In this document: in pieces, positions 8,873-18,398 of the stretch | Numbering within the stretch: position 1 is the first letter of the stretch | Layout of the letters: each line of letters opens with the position of its first letter | Assembly (NCBI GenBank): GCA_016186995.1 | Contig: JACPKQ010000027.1 | Location: 13,545-77,544 of the forward strand | Direction of reading: 5' to 3' | DNA from: Deltaproteobacteria bacterium | GTDB taxonomy: Bacteria; Bdellovibrionota; JACOXK01 | DNA: 64,000 bases | The notes under the pieces: model-generated | What the model saw: the letters and a program-made list of their open reading frames with translations, nothing else | Database searches by the model: none | Told to the model about the DNA's origin: nothing | Made by a program: the position numbers and the translations under genes

Positions 8873-10219
8873 TTATAAATTAAAAACCAACTTCTTAAAA
8901 GCTTCTCCACGCTCAGCATAATTTGTATACATGTCATGACTTGAACATCCAGGACAAAAAACAATATTATCATCAAATCGTGATTTCTGATAAGCATAGA
9001 GAACAGCTTCTTCAAGAGTTCCCACAACAAAAGTTTCGGTATAGTCTCCCAAAACACGATTGAGTTTTTCTTTTGCCTCTCCCATAAGAATAAGCATTTT
9101 TACTTTTTGGTGAATAATATCTTTGAGAACGGAATAATCCCCACCTTTTTCTCGCCCACCTGCAATCAGAATAACAGGACGAGAAAAGTTTTGAAGAATC
9201 TTTGCAATAGAATCAATGTTTGTTCCTTTCGAATCATTAAAAAAGTTGACCCTATTTTTACGAGCGACAAATTCAAAACGATGTTCAAGACCCTTAAATT
9301 CATCGATTGTTTTTTGAACTGCTTTCTTAGAAACCCCTAAAGAAAAAGCAATAGAGGAAGCAGCCATAATGTTTTCAAGGTTATGAATACCTTTTAATTT
9401 CATGTTTTGAAGTTCTAATTGTTTTTTTCCAAACTTCTTAGAATGAAACATGAGTTTCATGTCTTCATAATGAATTCCTTCTCCTTCAAAAGGATATTTT
9501 GAAAAGAAAAGCGCTTCGCTTTGAATGTGAAGACCTAAATCTTTCACGACTCGATCATCATAATTCAAAACAGCAACGTCATCTTGGGTTTGATTTTCAA
9601 ACACAAGACCTTTTACAGCCACATATTCTTCGAAAGTCCCATGTCGATCTAAATGATCAGGGGTAACATTAAGAAGTGCCGCTACTTGTGGACGAAATGT
9701 TTTACAAGCCTCAAGCTGATAACTACTGATTTCACACACAATGTGTTTTACTTTTGGTTTTTCAATTAAATAATCTACAAGAGGTTTTCCAATGTTCCCT
9801 CCCAAAAATACTTTATCACCATCATTCTCAATCATTTTTGCAACAAGTTCAGACGTTGTTGTTTTTCCGTTTGTGCCTGCAATAGCAATAATAGGTTTTC
9901 GAATAAATCGTGAAGCCAGTTCAATTTCAGAAATAACAGGAACCCCTTTATTGATAGCAATTTCAAGTGGCTCTAAATCAAAAGGCACGCCAGGGCTGAC
10001 AACAATGAGATCTGAATCATTAAAGCGTTTTTGAATATAAGTTCCCAAATCATACTTGATATCGTATTTTTCAAGAGGCTCGAGAAGATGTCTCAAATCC
10101 AATTTACTTTTATAATCTGTAAGCGTAACTTTTGCTTTACTTTCAGCTAAAAAACGAGCCGTACTAATACCTGTCACACCGCAACCCACAACAAGAATTT
10201 CTTTCCCTTTTACATCCAT
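8873..10219 (-). CDS. murD: UDP-N-acetylmuramoylalanine--D-glutamate ligase MurD
   Basis: Cytoplasmic Mur ligase that adds D-Glu. The N-terminal Rossmann-like domain starts VVGCGVTGISTARFL. The ATP loop reads AGTNGKTTTSEL, the central domain has NVTPDHLDRH, and the C-terminal domain has FNDSKGTN and ILIAGGREKGGDY. The length of 448 aa is typical. The ATG is preceded by GGAGGTGAGGGT. It lies between mraY and ftsW, the common dcw order. Confidence 0.97.
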   Translation of the reverse strand: MDVKGKEILVVGCGVTGISTARFLAESKAKVTLTDYKSKLDLRHLLEPLEKYDIKYDLGTYIQKRFNDSDLIVVSPGVPFDLEPLEIAINKGVPVISEIELASRFIRKPIIAIAGTNGKTTTSELVAKMIENDGDKVFLGGNIGKPLVDYLIEKPKVKHIVCEISSYQLEACKTFRPQVAALLNVTPDHLDRHGTFEEYVAVKGLVFENQTQDDVAVLNYDDRVVKDLGLHIQSEALFFSKYPFEGEGIHYEDMKLMFHSKKFGKKQLELQNMKLKGIHNLENIMAASSIAFSLGVSKKAVQKTIDEFKGLEHRFEFVARKNRVNFFNDSKGTNIDSIAKILQNFSRPVILIAGGREKGGDYSVLKDIIHQKVKMLILMGEAKEKLNRVLGDYTETFVVGTLEEAVLYAYQKSRFDDNIVFCPGCSSHDMYTNYAERGEAFKKLVFNL

Positions 10220-10237
10220 ACCCTCACCTCCAAACTA

Positions 10238-11314
10238 CTATCTTAATTTCAAGGTACTCAGCGCAATGAGCGCTAAGATAATTGAGATAATCCAAAAACG
10301 AACAATCACTTTAGGTTCAGCCCATCCCTTCAATTCAAAATGATGATGAAGGGGCGCCATCTTAAAAACTCTTCTTTTCCATAATTTATAAGAAAAGACT
10401 TGTGTCATAACAGATAAAGCTTCAAGAACAAAAATACCCCCTACAATCACAAGCAAAAGCTCACTTTTACAAATAGTAGCAACAATGGCTAAAGCCCCAC
10501 CTAAAGCAAGAGAGCCAATATCACCCATAAAAACGGTAGCTGGATAAGCATTATACCAAAGAAATCCAAGCCCACTAGCCACAATCGCAGCACAAAAAAT
10601 TGAAAGTTCTCCAGCACCTGGAATATAAGGAATTTGCAAATACTCTGCTATTTTAAAGTGCCCCGCAACATAAACAAAAATCAAAAAAGTTGTAAAAGCA
10701 ATCATAATAGGACCTATCGCTAAACCGTCCAGCCCATCTGTAAGATTCACAGCATTAGAGGTTCCAACAATCACAAAAAGTATAAAAGGAATATAAAACC
10801 AACCTAAATCAATCACAATATTTTTAAAGAAAGGAAAATTAAGCCGTGTATCCACACCCACATCTTGGTAAAGAAACCACACCACAATAAAACCAAAAAA
10901 CATTTGTCCTAATATTTTATATCGACCAGGAATGCCTTTTGGATTTTTACGAATCACTTTAAGATAATCATCAACAAATCCCACCAATCCATAAAAAAAT
11001 GTAATAGCTAGAGAAAGCCAGATATAAAGATTTGAGAGATCTGCCCAAAGCAGAGTAGCTACAAAAACTGAAATCAAAATGAGAAGCCCACCCATAGTAG
11101 GCGTACCTGCCTTTGTTAAATGTGTTGGAGGTCCATCGGTTCTTATAACCTGACGAGCTTGTTTTTTTGTTAAGTATTTAATGAAAAAAGGACCTAAGAT
11201 AAAACACACTGTTAAAGCTGTAAGACTTGCACCCAACGTTCTAAAAGTAATGTATTTAAAAACATTAAAGATAGAATACGAAGTCGAAAACGAATAGAGA
11301 AAATGGTATAACAA
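10238..11314 (-). CDS. mraY: Phospho-N-acetylmuramoyl-pentapeptide transferase MraY
   Basis: Ten-helix membrane enzyme that moves phospho-MurNAc-pentapeptide to undecaprenyl phosphate, giving lipid I. Motifs include [30 protein letters not shown] and the [15 protein letters not shown] segment. It appears to start with TTG at 11314: the encoded MLYHFLYSF matches the usual MraY N-terminus and an AAGGG sits eight bases upstream. The length is 358 aa. It follows murF by 4 bp. Confidence 0.97.
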   Translation of the reverse strand: MLYHFLYSFSTSYSIFNVFKYITFRTLGASLTALTVCFILGPFFIKYLTKKQARQVIRTDGPPTHLTKAGTPTMGGLLILISVFVATLLWADLSNLYIWLSLAITFFYGLVGFVDDYLKVIRKNPKGIPGRYKILGQMFFGFIVVWFLYQDVGVDTRLNFPFFKNIVIDLGWFYIPFILFVIVGTSNAVNLTDGLDGLAIGPIMIAFTTFLIFVYVAGHFKIAEYLQIPYIPGAGELSIFCAAIVASGLGFLWYNAYPATVFMGDIGSLALGGALAIVATICKSELLLVIVGGIFVLEALSVMTQVFSYKLWKRRVFKMAPLHHHFELKGWAEPKVIVRFWIISIILALIALSTLKLR

Positions 11315-11318
11315 CGAA

Positions 11319-12680
11319 TCAACCCTTTTTTAATTTTTGTTTTAATAACTCAACAACAACTTCCATTTTCATGCCTCTGGATCCTTTTACCAAAACTAAG
11401 GTGGGTTGATCAAGTCTTTTTATGAAATCATTAACAATATCAATAGGTTGCTTGCCAGCTTGAGTGTGCTGAATACTTGTCTCGCCTATCATTTCTTGAG
11501 AATACTCACCTAAAGTATAAAGGGTATGAATTTTAAGTTGAGAAATAAACCTTCCTATTTCTTGATGAAATTTTTTTGTTTTATACCCAAGCTCAAACAT
11601 ATCTCCTAAAATAGCAACTGTTTTAAAACCCAATGTTTTTCCTGCTTCACTTAAATACTCAAGCGAAGCTCGCATGGAATCTGGATTAGCATTATAAGTA
11701 TCATCTAAAATTTTAACGCGACCCAAATCATGAATTTCGCATCGACCTGGACTCGTGGTTAAATGAGAAAGTCCATTTTCAATATCCTCTAACTTCACTC
11801 CTAAACGATGTGCCACCCCTACTGCTAAAAGCACATTTCTCACATGATGCTTTCCACCCACATTGAGTACAACAGGAATTGTATCTTTGTTCAAAAGAAT
11901 TTCAAAAGACGTTTTGCCAAGTTCGAGTACTTTAAAATTTTTTGTATAAATATCTGCCTTTCTTTCAAGAGAAACACTTGTAACATGATTCTTACCTTGC
12001 GCCCATTGTGCTAAGAAAGGGTCATCAATATTTACAATAAGATGATGCTCTTTTTTATGAAGAAACTCAAAAAGAGCAATTTTTTCTTTAAAAATTTCTT
12101 CAAGATTTTTAAGCCCTTCTAAATGAGCAATCCCAATATGAGTAATAACACCTAGAGTAGGTTCTACTATTTCTGTAAGTCTTTTAATCTCACCCAATTG
12201 GTTTGTTCCCATCTCAACAACTGCAGCTTGATGGTCTTTTTTAAGATTCAAAAGGGTTAAAGGAACGCCAATCAAATTATTAAAATTAGCTTTACTTTTA
12301 TGAACAACAAACTTTTGAGCTAAAAGAGAAGCTACCATGTCTTTTGTTGTTGTTTTCCCATTCGATCCTGTAATACCCACAATGGGAATTTTAAATTTTC
12401 TTCGATAGGCTCTGGCAATGTTTCCTAAAGCTTCCAATGTATCTTTGACAACTAAACAACTCACGGGAACTTTCGTATCAACAATACAAAACTGAGCCCC
12501 CTTCTCAAAAGCTTCTTTGACAAATTGATGCCCATCAAATTTTGTGCCACGTAGAGCAATAAAAATATCTCCTTTTTTCAAAGTACGAGTATCTGTTGAA
12601 ACTTTTTCAAAAGAAAAATTTCTGGGAGCATTGAAAAACGTCCCGTTTACTTCTTTGTGAATTTCATTAAGTGTGAGCAA
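11319..12680 (-). CDS. murF: UDP-MurNAc-tripeptide--D-Ala-D-Ala ligase MurF
   Basis: Mur ligase that adds D-Ala-D-Ala to the UDP-MurNAc-tripeptide. The N-terminal domain carries the [18 protein letters not shown] motif, the ATP loop is [14 protein letters not shown], and the central domain has [13 protein letters not shown] and [10 protein letters not shown]. The C-terminal domain starts near [17 protein letters not shown]. Translation appears to begin at TTG 12680 behind a GGAGG; no in-frame ATG lies nearby. It is 453 aa, 31 bp downstream of murE. Confidence 0.96.
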   Translation of the reverse strand: MLTLNEIHKEVNGTFFNAPRNFSFEKVSTDTRTLKKGDIFIALRGTKFDGHQFVKEAFEKGAQFCIVDTKVPVSCLVVKDTLEALGNIARAYRRKFKIPIVGITGSNGKTTTKDMVASLLAQKFVVHKSKANFNNLIGVPLTLLNLKKDHQAAVVEMGTNQLGEIKRLTEIVEPTLGVITHIGIAHLEGLKNLEEIFKEKIALFEFLHKKEHHLIVNIDDPFLAQWAQGKNHVTSVSLERKADIYTKNFKVLELGKTSFEILLNKDTIPVVLNVGGKHHVRNVLLAVGVAHRLGVKLEDIENGLSHLTTSPGRCEIHDLGRVKILDDTYNANPDSMRASLEYLSEAGKTLGFKTVAILGDMFELGYKTKKFHQEIGRFISQLKIHTLYTLGEYSQEMIGETSIQHTQAGKQPIDIVNDFIKRLDQPTLVLVKGSRGMKMEVVVELLKQKLKKG

Positions 12681-12711
12681 CCGCCCCTCCCATCTACCCT
12701 AAAAGGCCAGG

Positions 12712-14205
12712 CTATTTTAGGGATAAACATTCTAAAGCCTTTTCTCGATCATCAAAGTGAATTTTTTGAGTCCCTAAAATTTGGTAATCTTCATGCCCTT
12801 TACCCGCAATCAGCACAACGTCTTCTTTTTTAGCTAAAGAAATAGCCTTGTAAATAGCCTGAGTTCGATCTGCCTCAATCATGACAGAAGAATTTAAAGT
12901 AAGCCCTTTTTTAATATCTTCAATAATAGAAAGTGGATCTTCTGTTCTTGGGTTATCTGAAGTAACAAAGATAACATCTGAATTTTCTTGAGCCACTTTT
13001 CCCATTAAAGGACGTTTTGTTTTATCCCTATCACCTCCACACCCAAAAACAGTAATAATTTTGCCTTGTGGCTTTAAATCATGGAGAGCTTTTAAAACAT
13101 TTTTAAGAGCATCATCGGTATGTGCATAATCGACAAAAACTTGCGGACCATCTTGAGCCTCAACCTTTTCTAAACGCCCTGGAATATTTTTAAGATTTTC
13201 TATACCCCGCAAGATTTTTTCTTGAGAAATTTTTAAATGAGAAGCAGCACAAAGAGCAGCCACAATGTTACTTAAATTGTGCTCTCCTACAAGATTGGTT
13301 TTTATTTCTGCACTCCACCGTGGCGTTTTTATAAAGGCTTTTGTTCCATAGACATTCATTTCACGAATGTGAGCTTGAAATAAAGCTTTTTCAGAATGCA
13401 ATCCAAAACTGAGTAAACTTACTTCACCCTCTCCCTGCCCTCTCCCATCAAGGGAGAGGAGTAATTTTTGTCCGTAAGAATCATCACCATTAATAATACT
13501 TGCTTTATTTTTCTTTTTTGAATTCTTCAAGTAATCTGTAAAAAAAGATTTTTTAGCAACATAGTATTCTTCAAAAGTCTTATGATAATCCAGATGATCA
13601 CGCGTTAAATTAGTAAAAACTGCAACATCGAAATGTACCCCTTCTACTCTTCTTTGCGAAAGAGCATGGGAAGAAACCTCCATAATAATGTGTGTTGCTC
13701 CCATTTCAACAAACTGACTCAAAAGCCTTTGTAGATCTAAGGATTGCGGCGTGGTGTGTGTTGCATTCCAGGTTTTTTCTTGGAAACGATAGTTGACTGT
13801 ACCTATCACTGCAGGCTTTAATCCATTTTCTTTTAAAATGGATTCGATTAAATAAGTAATAGTTGTTTTTCCATTTGTTCCTGTAATCCCTATAACAGGA
13901 ACTTTTAAGGAAGGATTTTCATAAAAACGACAAGCAAGCCCTGGTAAAACATCTTTTGTGTTTTCAACTTGAATAATGGTTACTTTTTCATCTTCAAATT
14001 TTATGTGAGTGAGAATAGCAGTAGCCCCATTTTCTTTTGCTTGCCCAATAAAAGAGTGTCCATCTTCATGTTCTCCTTTAAATGCTACAAACAAACCACC
14101 GGGTTTGATAAGCCTAGAATCATAGTGAATGTTGGAAATATCAAGTGAAAGAGAGCCTTGAACTTTTTTTATTTGAAGACCTTCTAATAAATGTTCAAGC
14201 TTCAT
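12712..14205 (-). CDS. murE: UDP-MurNAc-L-Ala-D-Glu--meso-DAP ligase MurE
   Basis: Mur ligase that adds the third amino acid of the stem peptide. The ATP loop is GITGTNGKTTITYL. The substrate motif DNPR (in TSDNPRTEDP) is the signature of meso-diaminopimelate enzymes, which fits a diderm cell wall. An unusual feature is residues 249-262, a Gly/Glu-rich run (SLDGRGQGEGEVS) encoded by a palindromic repeat inserted in frame between the NGDDSYGQKLL helix and the LLSFGL strand. The frame is intact and all key motifs remain, so the enzyme is probably functional. Its start overlaps the ftsI stop by 1 base. Confidence 0.96.
   Translation of the reverse strand: MKLEHLLEGLQIKKVQGSLSLDISNIHYDSRLIKPGGLFVAFKGEHEDGHSFIGQAKENGATAILTHIKFEDEKVTIIQVENTKDVLPGLACRFYENPSLKVPVIGITGTNGKTTITYLIESILKENGLKPAVIGTVNYRFQEKTWNATHTTPQSLDLQRLLSQFVEMGATHIIMEVSSHALSQRRVEGVHFDVAVFTNLTRDHLDYHKTFEEYYVAKKSFFTDYLKNSKKKNKASIINGDDSYGQKLLLSLDGRGQGEGEVSLLSFGLHSEKALFQAHIREMNVYGTKAFIKTPRWSAEIKTNLVGEHNLSNIVAALCAASHLKISQEKILRGIENLKNIPGRLEKVEAQDGPQVFVDYAHTDDALKNVLKALHDLKPQGKIITVFGCGGDRDKTKRPLMGKVAQENSDVIFVTSDNPRTEDPLSIIEDIKKGLTLNSSVMIEADRTQAIYKAISLAKKEDVVLIAGKGHEDYQILGTQKIHFDDREKALECLSLK
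13422..13461. repeat. Palindromic repeat inserted in murE
   Basis: A 40-base element with a CTCTCCC/GGGAGAG palindrome preceded by CACCCTCTCCCTGCC. It matches in plan the intergenic element at 18123-18163. It is GC-rich against an AT-rich gene and encodes 13-14 residues without a stop. Confidence 0.75.
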
Positions 14206-16169
14206 TATGAATCGGGTTTAAGTAAAACTTTTAAAGCACTTCCAATACTCACTTCTGTACCAGGTTTTGGATCTTGTGTCACAACTTTTCCATATCCTTG
14301 AATATCCATAACAACAGGTGCATCTTTAGAAAATTTTAAAACCTCTCTTAAAGTAAGGCCCTGAAAATTAGGAATGGTGAGTTTATTGTGAGTTTGAGAA
14401 ATCTTCCAATCTATTTCTTGTAAAACTTTTCGAAGAAGTTTGTCATAGTGACCACTTTTAGGTTGAGGCCCCTGAAGTGTTCCAGCCAATACGTATTTCT
14501 GAAATTTTTTGCTGTAAAGACGTACAATAGATTGGGTTATTTTTTTGAAAACAGGAGCAGCAACCCTGGAAGAGTAATGTTCTTTCTTAGGGGCATCTAC
14601 AACCACAAGCATGGTATACATAGGATTATCACTTGGGAAAAAGCCAATAAAAGAAGAAACATAGTCATGGGTGGAATAGCCTTTTCCACTTACACTAGGT
14701 TTTTGAGCTGTTCCTGTTTTACCTGCTATATGAAAGTACGGAAGGGACGCTTTATAACCTGTACCATCTTCAGATGTAACCCGAACTAACATTTTTTTTA
14801 AGGTTTGTGCTGTTTCATACGAGATAACACGTGTTTTTTCTTTAGGCTTAGCTTCATAAATTCTTTGCCCTTTTCGGTTTGTAATTTCCTTCACAAGATA
14901 GGGTTCCATAAGAACTCCGTCATGAGCAATAGCAGAATAAGCTGTAATCAGTTGCAAAGCACTCACAGAAATACCCTGTCCAAAAGCAGCAGTTGCTAAA
15001 TCAATTTCTTTCCACTCCTTTAAAGGCCTTAAAAGGCCTGGGCTTTCCCCCTGAAAATGAATTCCTGTTTTAGAACCAAAACCAAACTCTGTTATTTTTT
15101 TGAAATATTTTTCTGATCCTACATGAAAAGCTATTTTAGCAGCCCCGATATTACTTGAATGTTTAAGAATATCTTCCGCAGTAAGCCATTTCCATTTATG
15201 GTTTTGTGCTTCTCCAATCGTACGATTAAGCACTTTCAAACTGCCATCTTCACAATAAAATTGATCATGGGGTTTTACAAGCCCTTCATCCAAGGCTGCT
15301 GCCATGAGAAATGTTTTAAAGGTAGATCCTGGTTCAAAAATATCTACAAAAGCTCTGTTTCTCCAAAGAGCATGTGTGGTTTTTGAAAAATAATTAGGAT
15401 TAAAACTAGGATAATGAGCCAGGGTTATAATTTCTCCGGTGTGAGGCTCTAAAATAATAACGCTTCCTCGTTCAGCCTGAAATTCTTTGACCGCATTTTC
15501 AATTTCTTTTTCTGCTAAGTACTGAAGTGATTTATCAAGAGTCAAAATAAGAGAAGATTCTGACTCTCTTAAATTTTTTCGATAAGTTGAAGTCACAGGC
15601 CTGCCGTAAGCATCTGTCAAACCTTGAAAATATCTTCTCTCACCTTTTAAAAATTTGTCATAGGCAAGCTCAAGCCCTTCTAAACCTTGCCCATCAATGC
15701 CTACAAAACCCAAAACTTGGGCTGCTAAACCATTATTAGGATAACGCCTTTGAGGTTCTGGAAACACTCCAACCCCTACTAATTTTTCTTTTTTTACTTT
15801 TTGTCCCAACTCTTTAGGAAACTGCCTTACAATCCACACAAAAGGTTTTTTCTGGCTTAACTTTCTATAAACATCATCAACATTTAAACTGAGTGCCTTA
15901 GAAAGAATAAATGCCGTTCTTTTTTTATCTTTAATGAGGGGGGGGTGAGCATAAACAGAAGCACTTTCAACACTTATGGCAAGTTCTTCACCAAAACGAT
16001 CATAAATGAGACCTCTTTTAGTTCTGACTGCAATATTTCTTGAGAATTGAGAACGAGAAAGATTTTCTAGCTTTTCATCGTTTAAAAGTTGCAAACGAAA
16101 AATTCGTACGAAAATAACACTTGAGACAATAAGGAAAACGAAAAAAATAAGAATCAGTCGATTCTTCAC
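14205..16169 (-). CDS. ftsI: Class B penicillin-binding protein FtsI with C-terminal PASTA domain
   Basis: Septal DD-transpeptidase that cross-links peptidoglycan made by FtsW. One N-terminal membrane segment (about 4-24) is followed by the PBP dimerisation domain (from about 48, RGLIYDRFGEELA) and the transpeptidase domain. The active-site triad is complete: Ser282 in GSTFK, SSN at 338-340 and KTG at 484-486. One PASTA-like domain (about 594-654) ends the protein, an architecture seen in Spo VD/Pbp2X-like and some deltaproteobacterial FtsI proteins. Its length is 654 aa. It overlaps ftsL by 4 bases. Confidence 0.96.
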   Translation of the reverse strand: MKNRLILIFFVFLIVSSVIFVRIFRLQLLNDEKLENLSRSQFSRNIAVRTKRGLIYDRFGEELAISVESASVYAHPPLIKDKKRTAFILSKALSLNVDDVYRKLSQKKPFVWIVRQFPKELGQKVKKEKLVGVGVFPEPQRRYPNNGLAAQVLGFVGIDGQGLEGLELAYDKFLKGERRYFQGLTDAYGRPVTSTYRKNLRESESSLILTLDKSLQYLAEKEIENAVKEFQAERGSVIILEPHTGEIITLAHYPSFNPNYFSKTTHALWRNRAFVDIFEPGSTFKTFLMAAALDEGLVKPHDQFYCEDGSLKVLNRTIGEAQNHKWKWLTAEDILKHSSNIGAAKIAFHVGSEKYFKKITEFGFGSKTGIHFQGESPGLLRPLKEWKEIDLATAAFGQGISVSALQLITAYSAIAHDGVLMEPYLVKEITNRKGQRIYEAKPKEKTRVISYETAQTLKKMLVRVTSEDGTGYKASLPYFHIAGKTGTAQKPSVSGKGYSTHDYVSSFIGFFPSDNPMYTMLVVVDAPKKEHYSSRVAAPVFKKITQSIVRLYSKKFQKYVLAGTLQGPQPKSGHYDKLLRKVLQEIDWKISQTHNKLTIPNFQGLTLREVLKFSKDAPVVMDIQGYGKVVTQDPKPGTEVSIGSALKVLLKPDS

Positions 16170-16492
16170 TTTAAATAAATAACTTGTGTAGAAACCGGAT
16201 CTTTCAGATCAAGTTGGTTTTTTGCAATAAATTCAATACGACTTGGAGATTTAAGGGTTGCAAGTTTTAATCTCAATTTTTGATTCTGTTGCAAAACCTC
16301 TTTTTCCACTTTTGAGACTTCAACAATAGAATAATGTAAAGACATAACTTGTATCCTTGTCCAAGCGTAAAACCAGAGAGAACAAGATATGAATATCATA
16401 AGTATTAAAGAAGGAATAATCTTTTGAAATTGAGGTGCTCTATTTTGAATTCTTTGTTTTCCTAATAAACCCATATGTGTTGCCATTCTCAT
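16166..16492 (-). CDS. ftsL: FtsL-like divisome protein
   Basis: A small bitopic protein of 108 aa: basic N-terminus, one membrane segment (about 28-46), then a heptad-rich coiled coil (about 52-85) and a short tail, the FtsL/DivIC plan. It probably pairs with FtsQ and a DivIC partner and activates FtsW-FtsI. I chose the ATG at 16492: it forms an ATGA overlap with the rsmH stop and has AGAGGG seven bases upstream. The frame stays open 37 codons further upstream inside rsmH, with no reason to start there. The call rests on topology and on position between rsmH and ftsI. Confidence 0.88.
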   Translation of the reverse strand: MRMATHMGLLGKQRIQNRAPQFQKIIPSLILMIFISCSLWFYAWTRIQVMSLHYSIVEVSKVEKEVLQQNQKLRLKLATLKSPSRIEFIAKNQLDLKDPVSTQVIYLK

Positions 16493-17418
16493 AAACAAAC
16501 CCTCTCTGCCACACGTAGTTTTGCGCTGCGCGCACGTGGATTGTGGAAAAGCTCCTCTCTGCTCGGGGTTATGGGTCTTTTTGTCAGAACTTTGACGGTA
16601 CATTTCTTATGACACCTACAAACTGGAAAATCATCTGGGCAAACACACTCTTTTTCGGCATATGCAAAGGTTTGCTTTACTAAACGATCTTCAAGTGAGT
16701 GAAACGAAATAACACAGAAACGCCCACCCTCTTTTAAAACATCAAGCCCATTGTGAAGTACTTCTTTCAAACTTTCTAACTCCTCATTTACCGCGATTCT
16801 TAACGCTTGGAAAATTTGAGTTGCGGGATGCTTTCCAGGTTTTCCAGGCCCCTTTATTTTTTTAATAATACTGACTAACTCTAAAGTAGTGTGAATAGGG
16901 CGCTCTTCAATTATTTTTTTAGCAATTCTTCTGGATTCTTTTTCCTCACCATATTCATAAAAAATTCTTGCAAGTTCTTGTTCAGAGTTTTTATTTAAAA
17001 TGTCGCCTGCTGTTGTTTTATTGTGTGTATTCATTCTCATATCAAGAGGCCCTTCTTCTAAAAAACTAAATCCCCTCTTTCCATCTTCTAATTGAAAAGA
17101 AGAAACACCTACATCTAAAAGAATACCGTCTATCTTTTCTATTTCTAAAGATTTAAGAATAAGTTTTATATTTTTAAAATTATCATGGATAAGATGCAAG
17201 TTTTTTCTTAGATCCCGGGTCTTGTCCTGCGAGACAACAGAAGCTCTTTGAATGGCTTCTAAATCCTGATCGACAGCAATAACCCGACATTGATGGTGTG
17301 TTTTATTTAAAATACTTTGAGTGTGCTCACCACCCCCAAAAGTACCATCAAAATAAACACCACCTGATTGAGGTTTCAAAAATTCTATAACTTCATTAAG
17401 TAAAACAGCTTTATGCAT
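16489..17418 (-). CDS. rsmH: 16S rRNA (cytosine-1402-N4)-methyltransferase RsmH (MraW)
   Basis: SAM-dependent methyltransferase that modifies C1402 of 16S rRNA. It shows the N-terminal HKAVLLNEVIEFL signature, the SAM-binding FDGTFGGGEHT loop, the DGILLDVGVSSFQL motif with the following DMRMN segment, and the late HSLEDRLVKQ motif. A Cys-rich stretch near residues 265-280 (ECVCPDDFPVCRCHKK) is a common feature of this family. It directly follows mraZ, with adjacent stop and start. Confidence 0.97.
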   Translation of the reverse strand: MHKAVLLNEVIEFLKPQSGGVYFDGTFGGGEHTQSILNKTHHQCRVIAVDQDLEAIQRASVVSQDKTRDLRKNLHLIHDNFKNIKLILKSLEIEKIDGILLDVGVSSFQLEDGKRGFSFLEEGPLDMRMNTHNKTTAGDILNKNSEQELARIFYEYGEEKESRRIAKKIIEERPIHTTLELVSIIKKIKGPGKPGKHPATQIFQALRIAVNEELESLKEVLHNGLDVLKEGGRFCVISFHSLEDRLVKQTFAYAEKECVCPDDFPVCRCHKKCTVKVLTKRPITPSREELFHNPRARSAKLRVAERVCL

Positions 17419-17871
17419 TTATAACCCCATCTCACTTAAGCTCAACATAATATTTTCAAAATCTTCTTCAGCCTTCTTAAAGATTCTTTCCCATTTCTCT
17501 TTTGACCACAGCTCTATTTTATTTAACATTCCTACAACAACAACTTCTTTTTCAAGTCCTGCATATTCACGAAGACCTGAAGGAATGAGGATTCTTCCAG
17601 CTTTATCAAGATGACTATCAGAAGCTTGTGATAAATAATATCTTTGAAAGTTTTGCACTTCAGTTTTAACTTGAGAAAGCGTGCTCACCTTTTTTTCAAT
17701 TTCTTCCCAACGATAAAGAGGAAAAATATCTAAAAATCTTTCTCCGTTTGAAATAGAATTAGTCATCACAAGCGTGTTTTCCTCTCGCTCCTTTAAATAC
17801 TCACGAAATTTAGAAGGAACACTCAGGCGCCCTTTGAGATCTACATTATGGTCAAACTTGCCTCGAAACAA
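17419..17871 (-). CDS. mraZ: Transcriptional regulator MraZ
   Basis: AbrB-fold DNA-binding protein that represses the dcw operon from direct repeats near its own promoter. Two MraZ/SpoVT-like repeats are visible, each with the expected core: DLKGRLSVPSKFRE near the N-terminus and LDKAGRILIPSGLREYAGL (about 88-106). Its length of 150 aa is normal. Translation appears to start at TTG 17871 with AAGGGG six bases upstream. Matching operator boxes lie just upstream (17892-17916), so autoregulation is likely. Confidence 0.96.
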   Translation of the reverse strand: MFRGKFDHNVDLKGRLSVPSKFREYLKEREENTLVMTNSISNGERFLDIFPLYRWEEIEKKVSTLSQVKTEVQNFQRYYLSQASDSHLDKAGRILIPSGLREYAGLEKEVVVVGMLNKIELWSKEKWERIFKKAEEDFENIMLSLSEMGL

Positions 17872-17891
17872 TGAGTTCCCCTTTTATTTTA

Positions 17892-17916
17892 CCACTTCAT
17901 CCCACTCCATACCACT
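17892..17916 (-). promoter_or_regulatory. MraZ operator: three direct boxes
   Basis: On the minus strand AGTGG occurs three times at exactly 10-bp spacing (CCACT at 17892, 17902 and 17912 on the plus strand). Known MraZ sites are short G-rich repeats (TGGG or GTGG type) spaced by five bases. The boxes lie between the -10 and the mraZ start, the right place for repression. Confidence 0.8.
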
Positions 17917-17926
17917 CCTCGGTTTA

Positions 17927-17955
17927 AGGTTAATAGTACTTAAGTGAGGTGTCAA
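17927..17955 (-). promoter_or_regulatory. Promoter of the dcw operon
   Basis: The minus strand has a perfect -35 TTGACA (17950-17955), a 17-base spacer and a weak -10 TAACCT (17927-17932). Transcription would start near 17920, at the edge of the MraZ boxes. Confidence 0.6.
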
Positions 17956-18031
17956 TGTTATTGAAATTGCTAGCTTTTTTTCTATTCAATAAGTTTGCTC
18001 CTTGAAATGATTACAAACTAACTCATAGTGG

Positions 18032-18362
18032 GCCAAGCCAGATTATCTTCCGACACGACCCTCTGTAAGTACTATCCCTATCTCTCAGAATAAAACATTC
18101 GAGTCCATGAGAGAGAGGGGGATTCACCCTCACCTCAGATCCTCTCCCCTCGAGGGAGAGGAAGGAAAGGAGAGGGGGACAGAATTCGAGTCTATGTGAA
18201 GATGGGCTGGAGGTTTTGAAGGGGAGGATCCACACCGGGCGGAGGGGCCACTGAGGAACCTCCAGGCCATCAAGAACTTAAGTATCGAAAAAACACCCTC
18301 CCTACTCAGAACCAAGGTTGTTGGAAGAAGATGGCTCCCGGACAGTGTAAACTGGCTTGGCC
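18032..18362. other. GC-rich gene-free element closed by an 11-bp inverted repeat
   Basis: This 331-base stretch has no convincing gene and is much richer in G+C than its surroundings. Its ends are exact inverted repeats (GGCCAAGCCAG at 18032-18042, CTGGCTTGGCC at 18352-18362). Just inside lie TCTTCC (from 18047) and GGAAGA (about 18323), which could extend the closing helix. Internally there is CTGGAGGTT/AACCTCCAG (18207-18215 with 18257-18265), and a near-direct repeat ATTCGAGTC(C/T)ATG at about 18098 and 18184 flanking a palindromic repeat. It may be a structured RNA or a small mobile element. I searched by eye for RNase P, tmRNA and SRP signatures and found none. Confidence 0.5.
18123..18163. 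repeat. Palindromic repeat, same family as in murE
   Basis: It has CTCTCCCCTCGAGGGAGAG preceded by TTCACCCTCACCT. The arrangement matches the murE insertion at 13422-13461. It sits inside the element at 18032-18362 between two copies of ATTCGAGTC(C/T)ATG. Confidence 0.7.
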
Positions 18363-18398
18363 TTGTATTTACGCATATTTAGGCTATTTTTAAGTTCT

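Noticed and set aside
16493-16603. An upstream extension of ftsL by 37 codons
   Set aside because: It lies wholly inside rsmH in another frame; the ATGA overlap with AGAGGG marks the better start.
18032-18362. RNase P RNA or tmRNA in the GC-rich gap
   Set aside because: The conserved GAGGAAAGTCC core of RNase P and the tRNA-like ends of tmRNA are missing on both strands.
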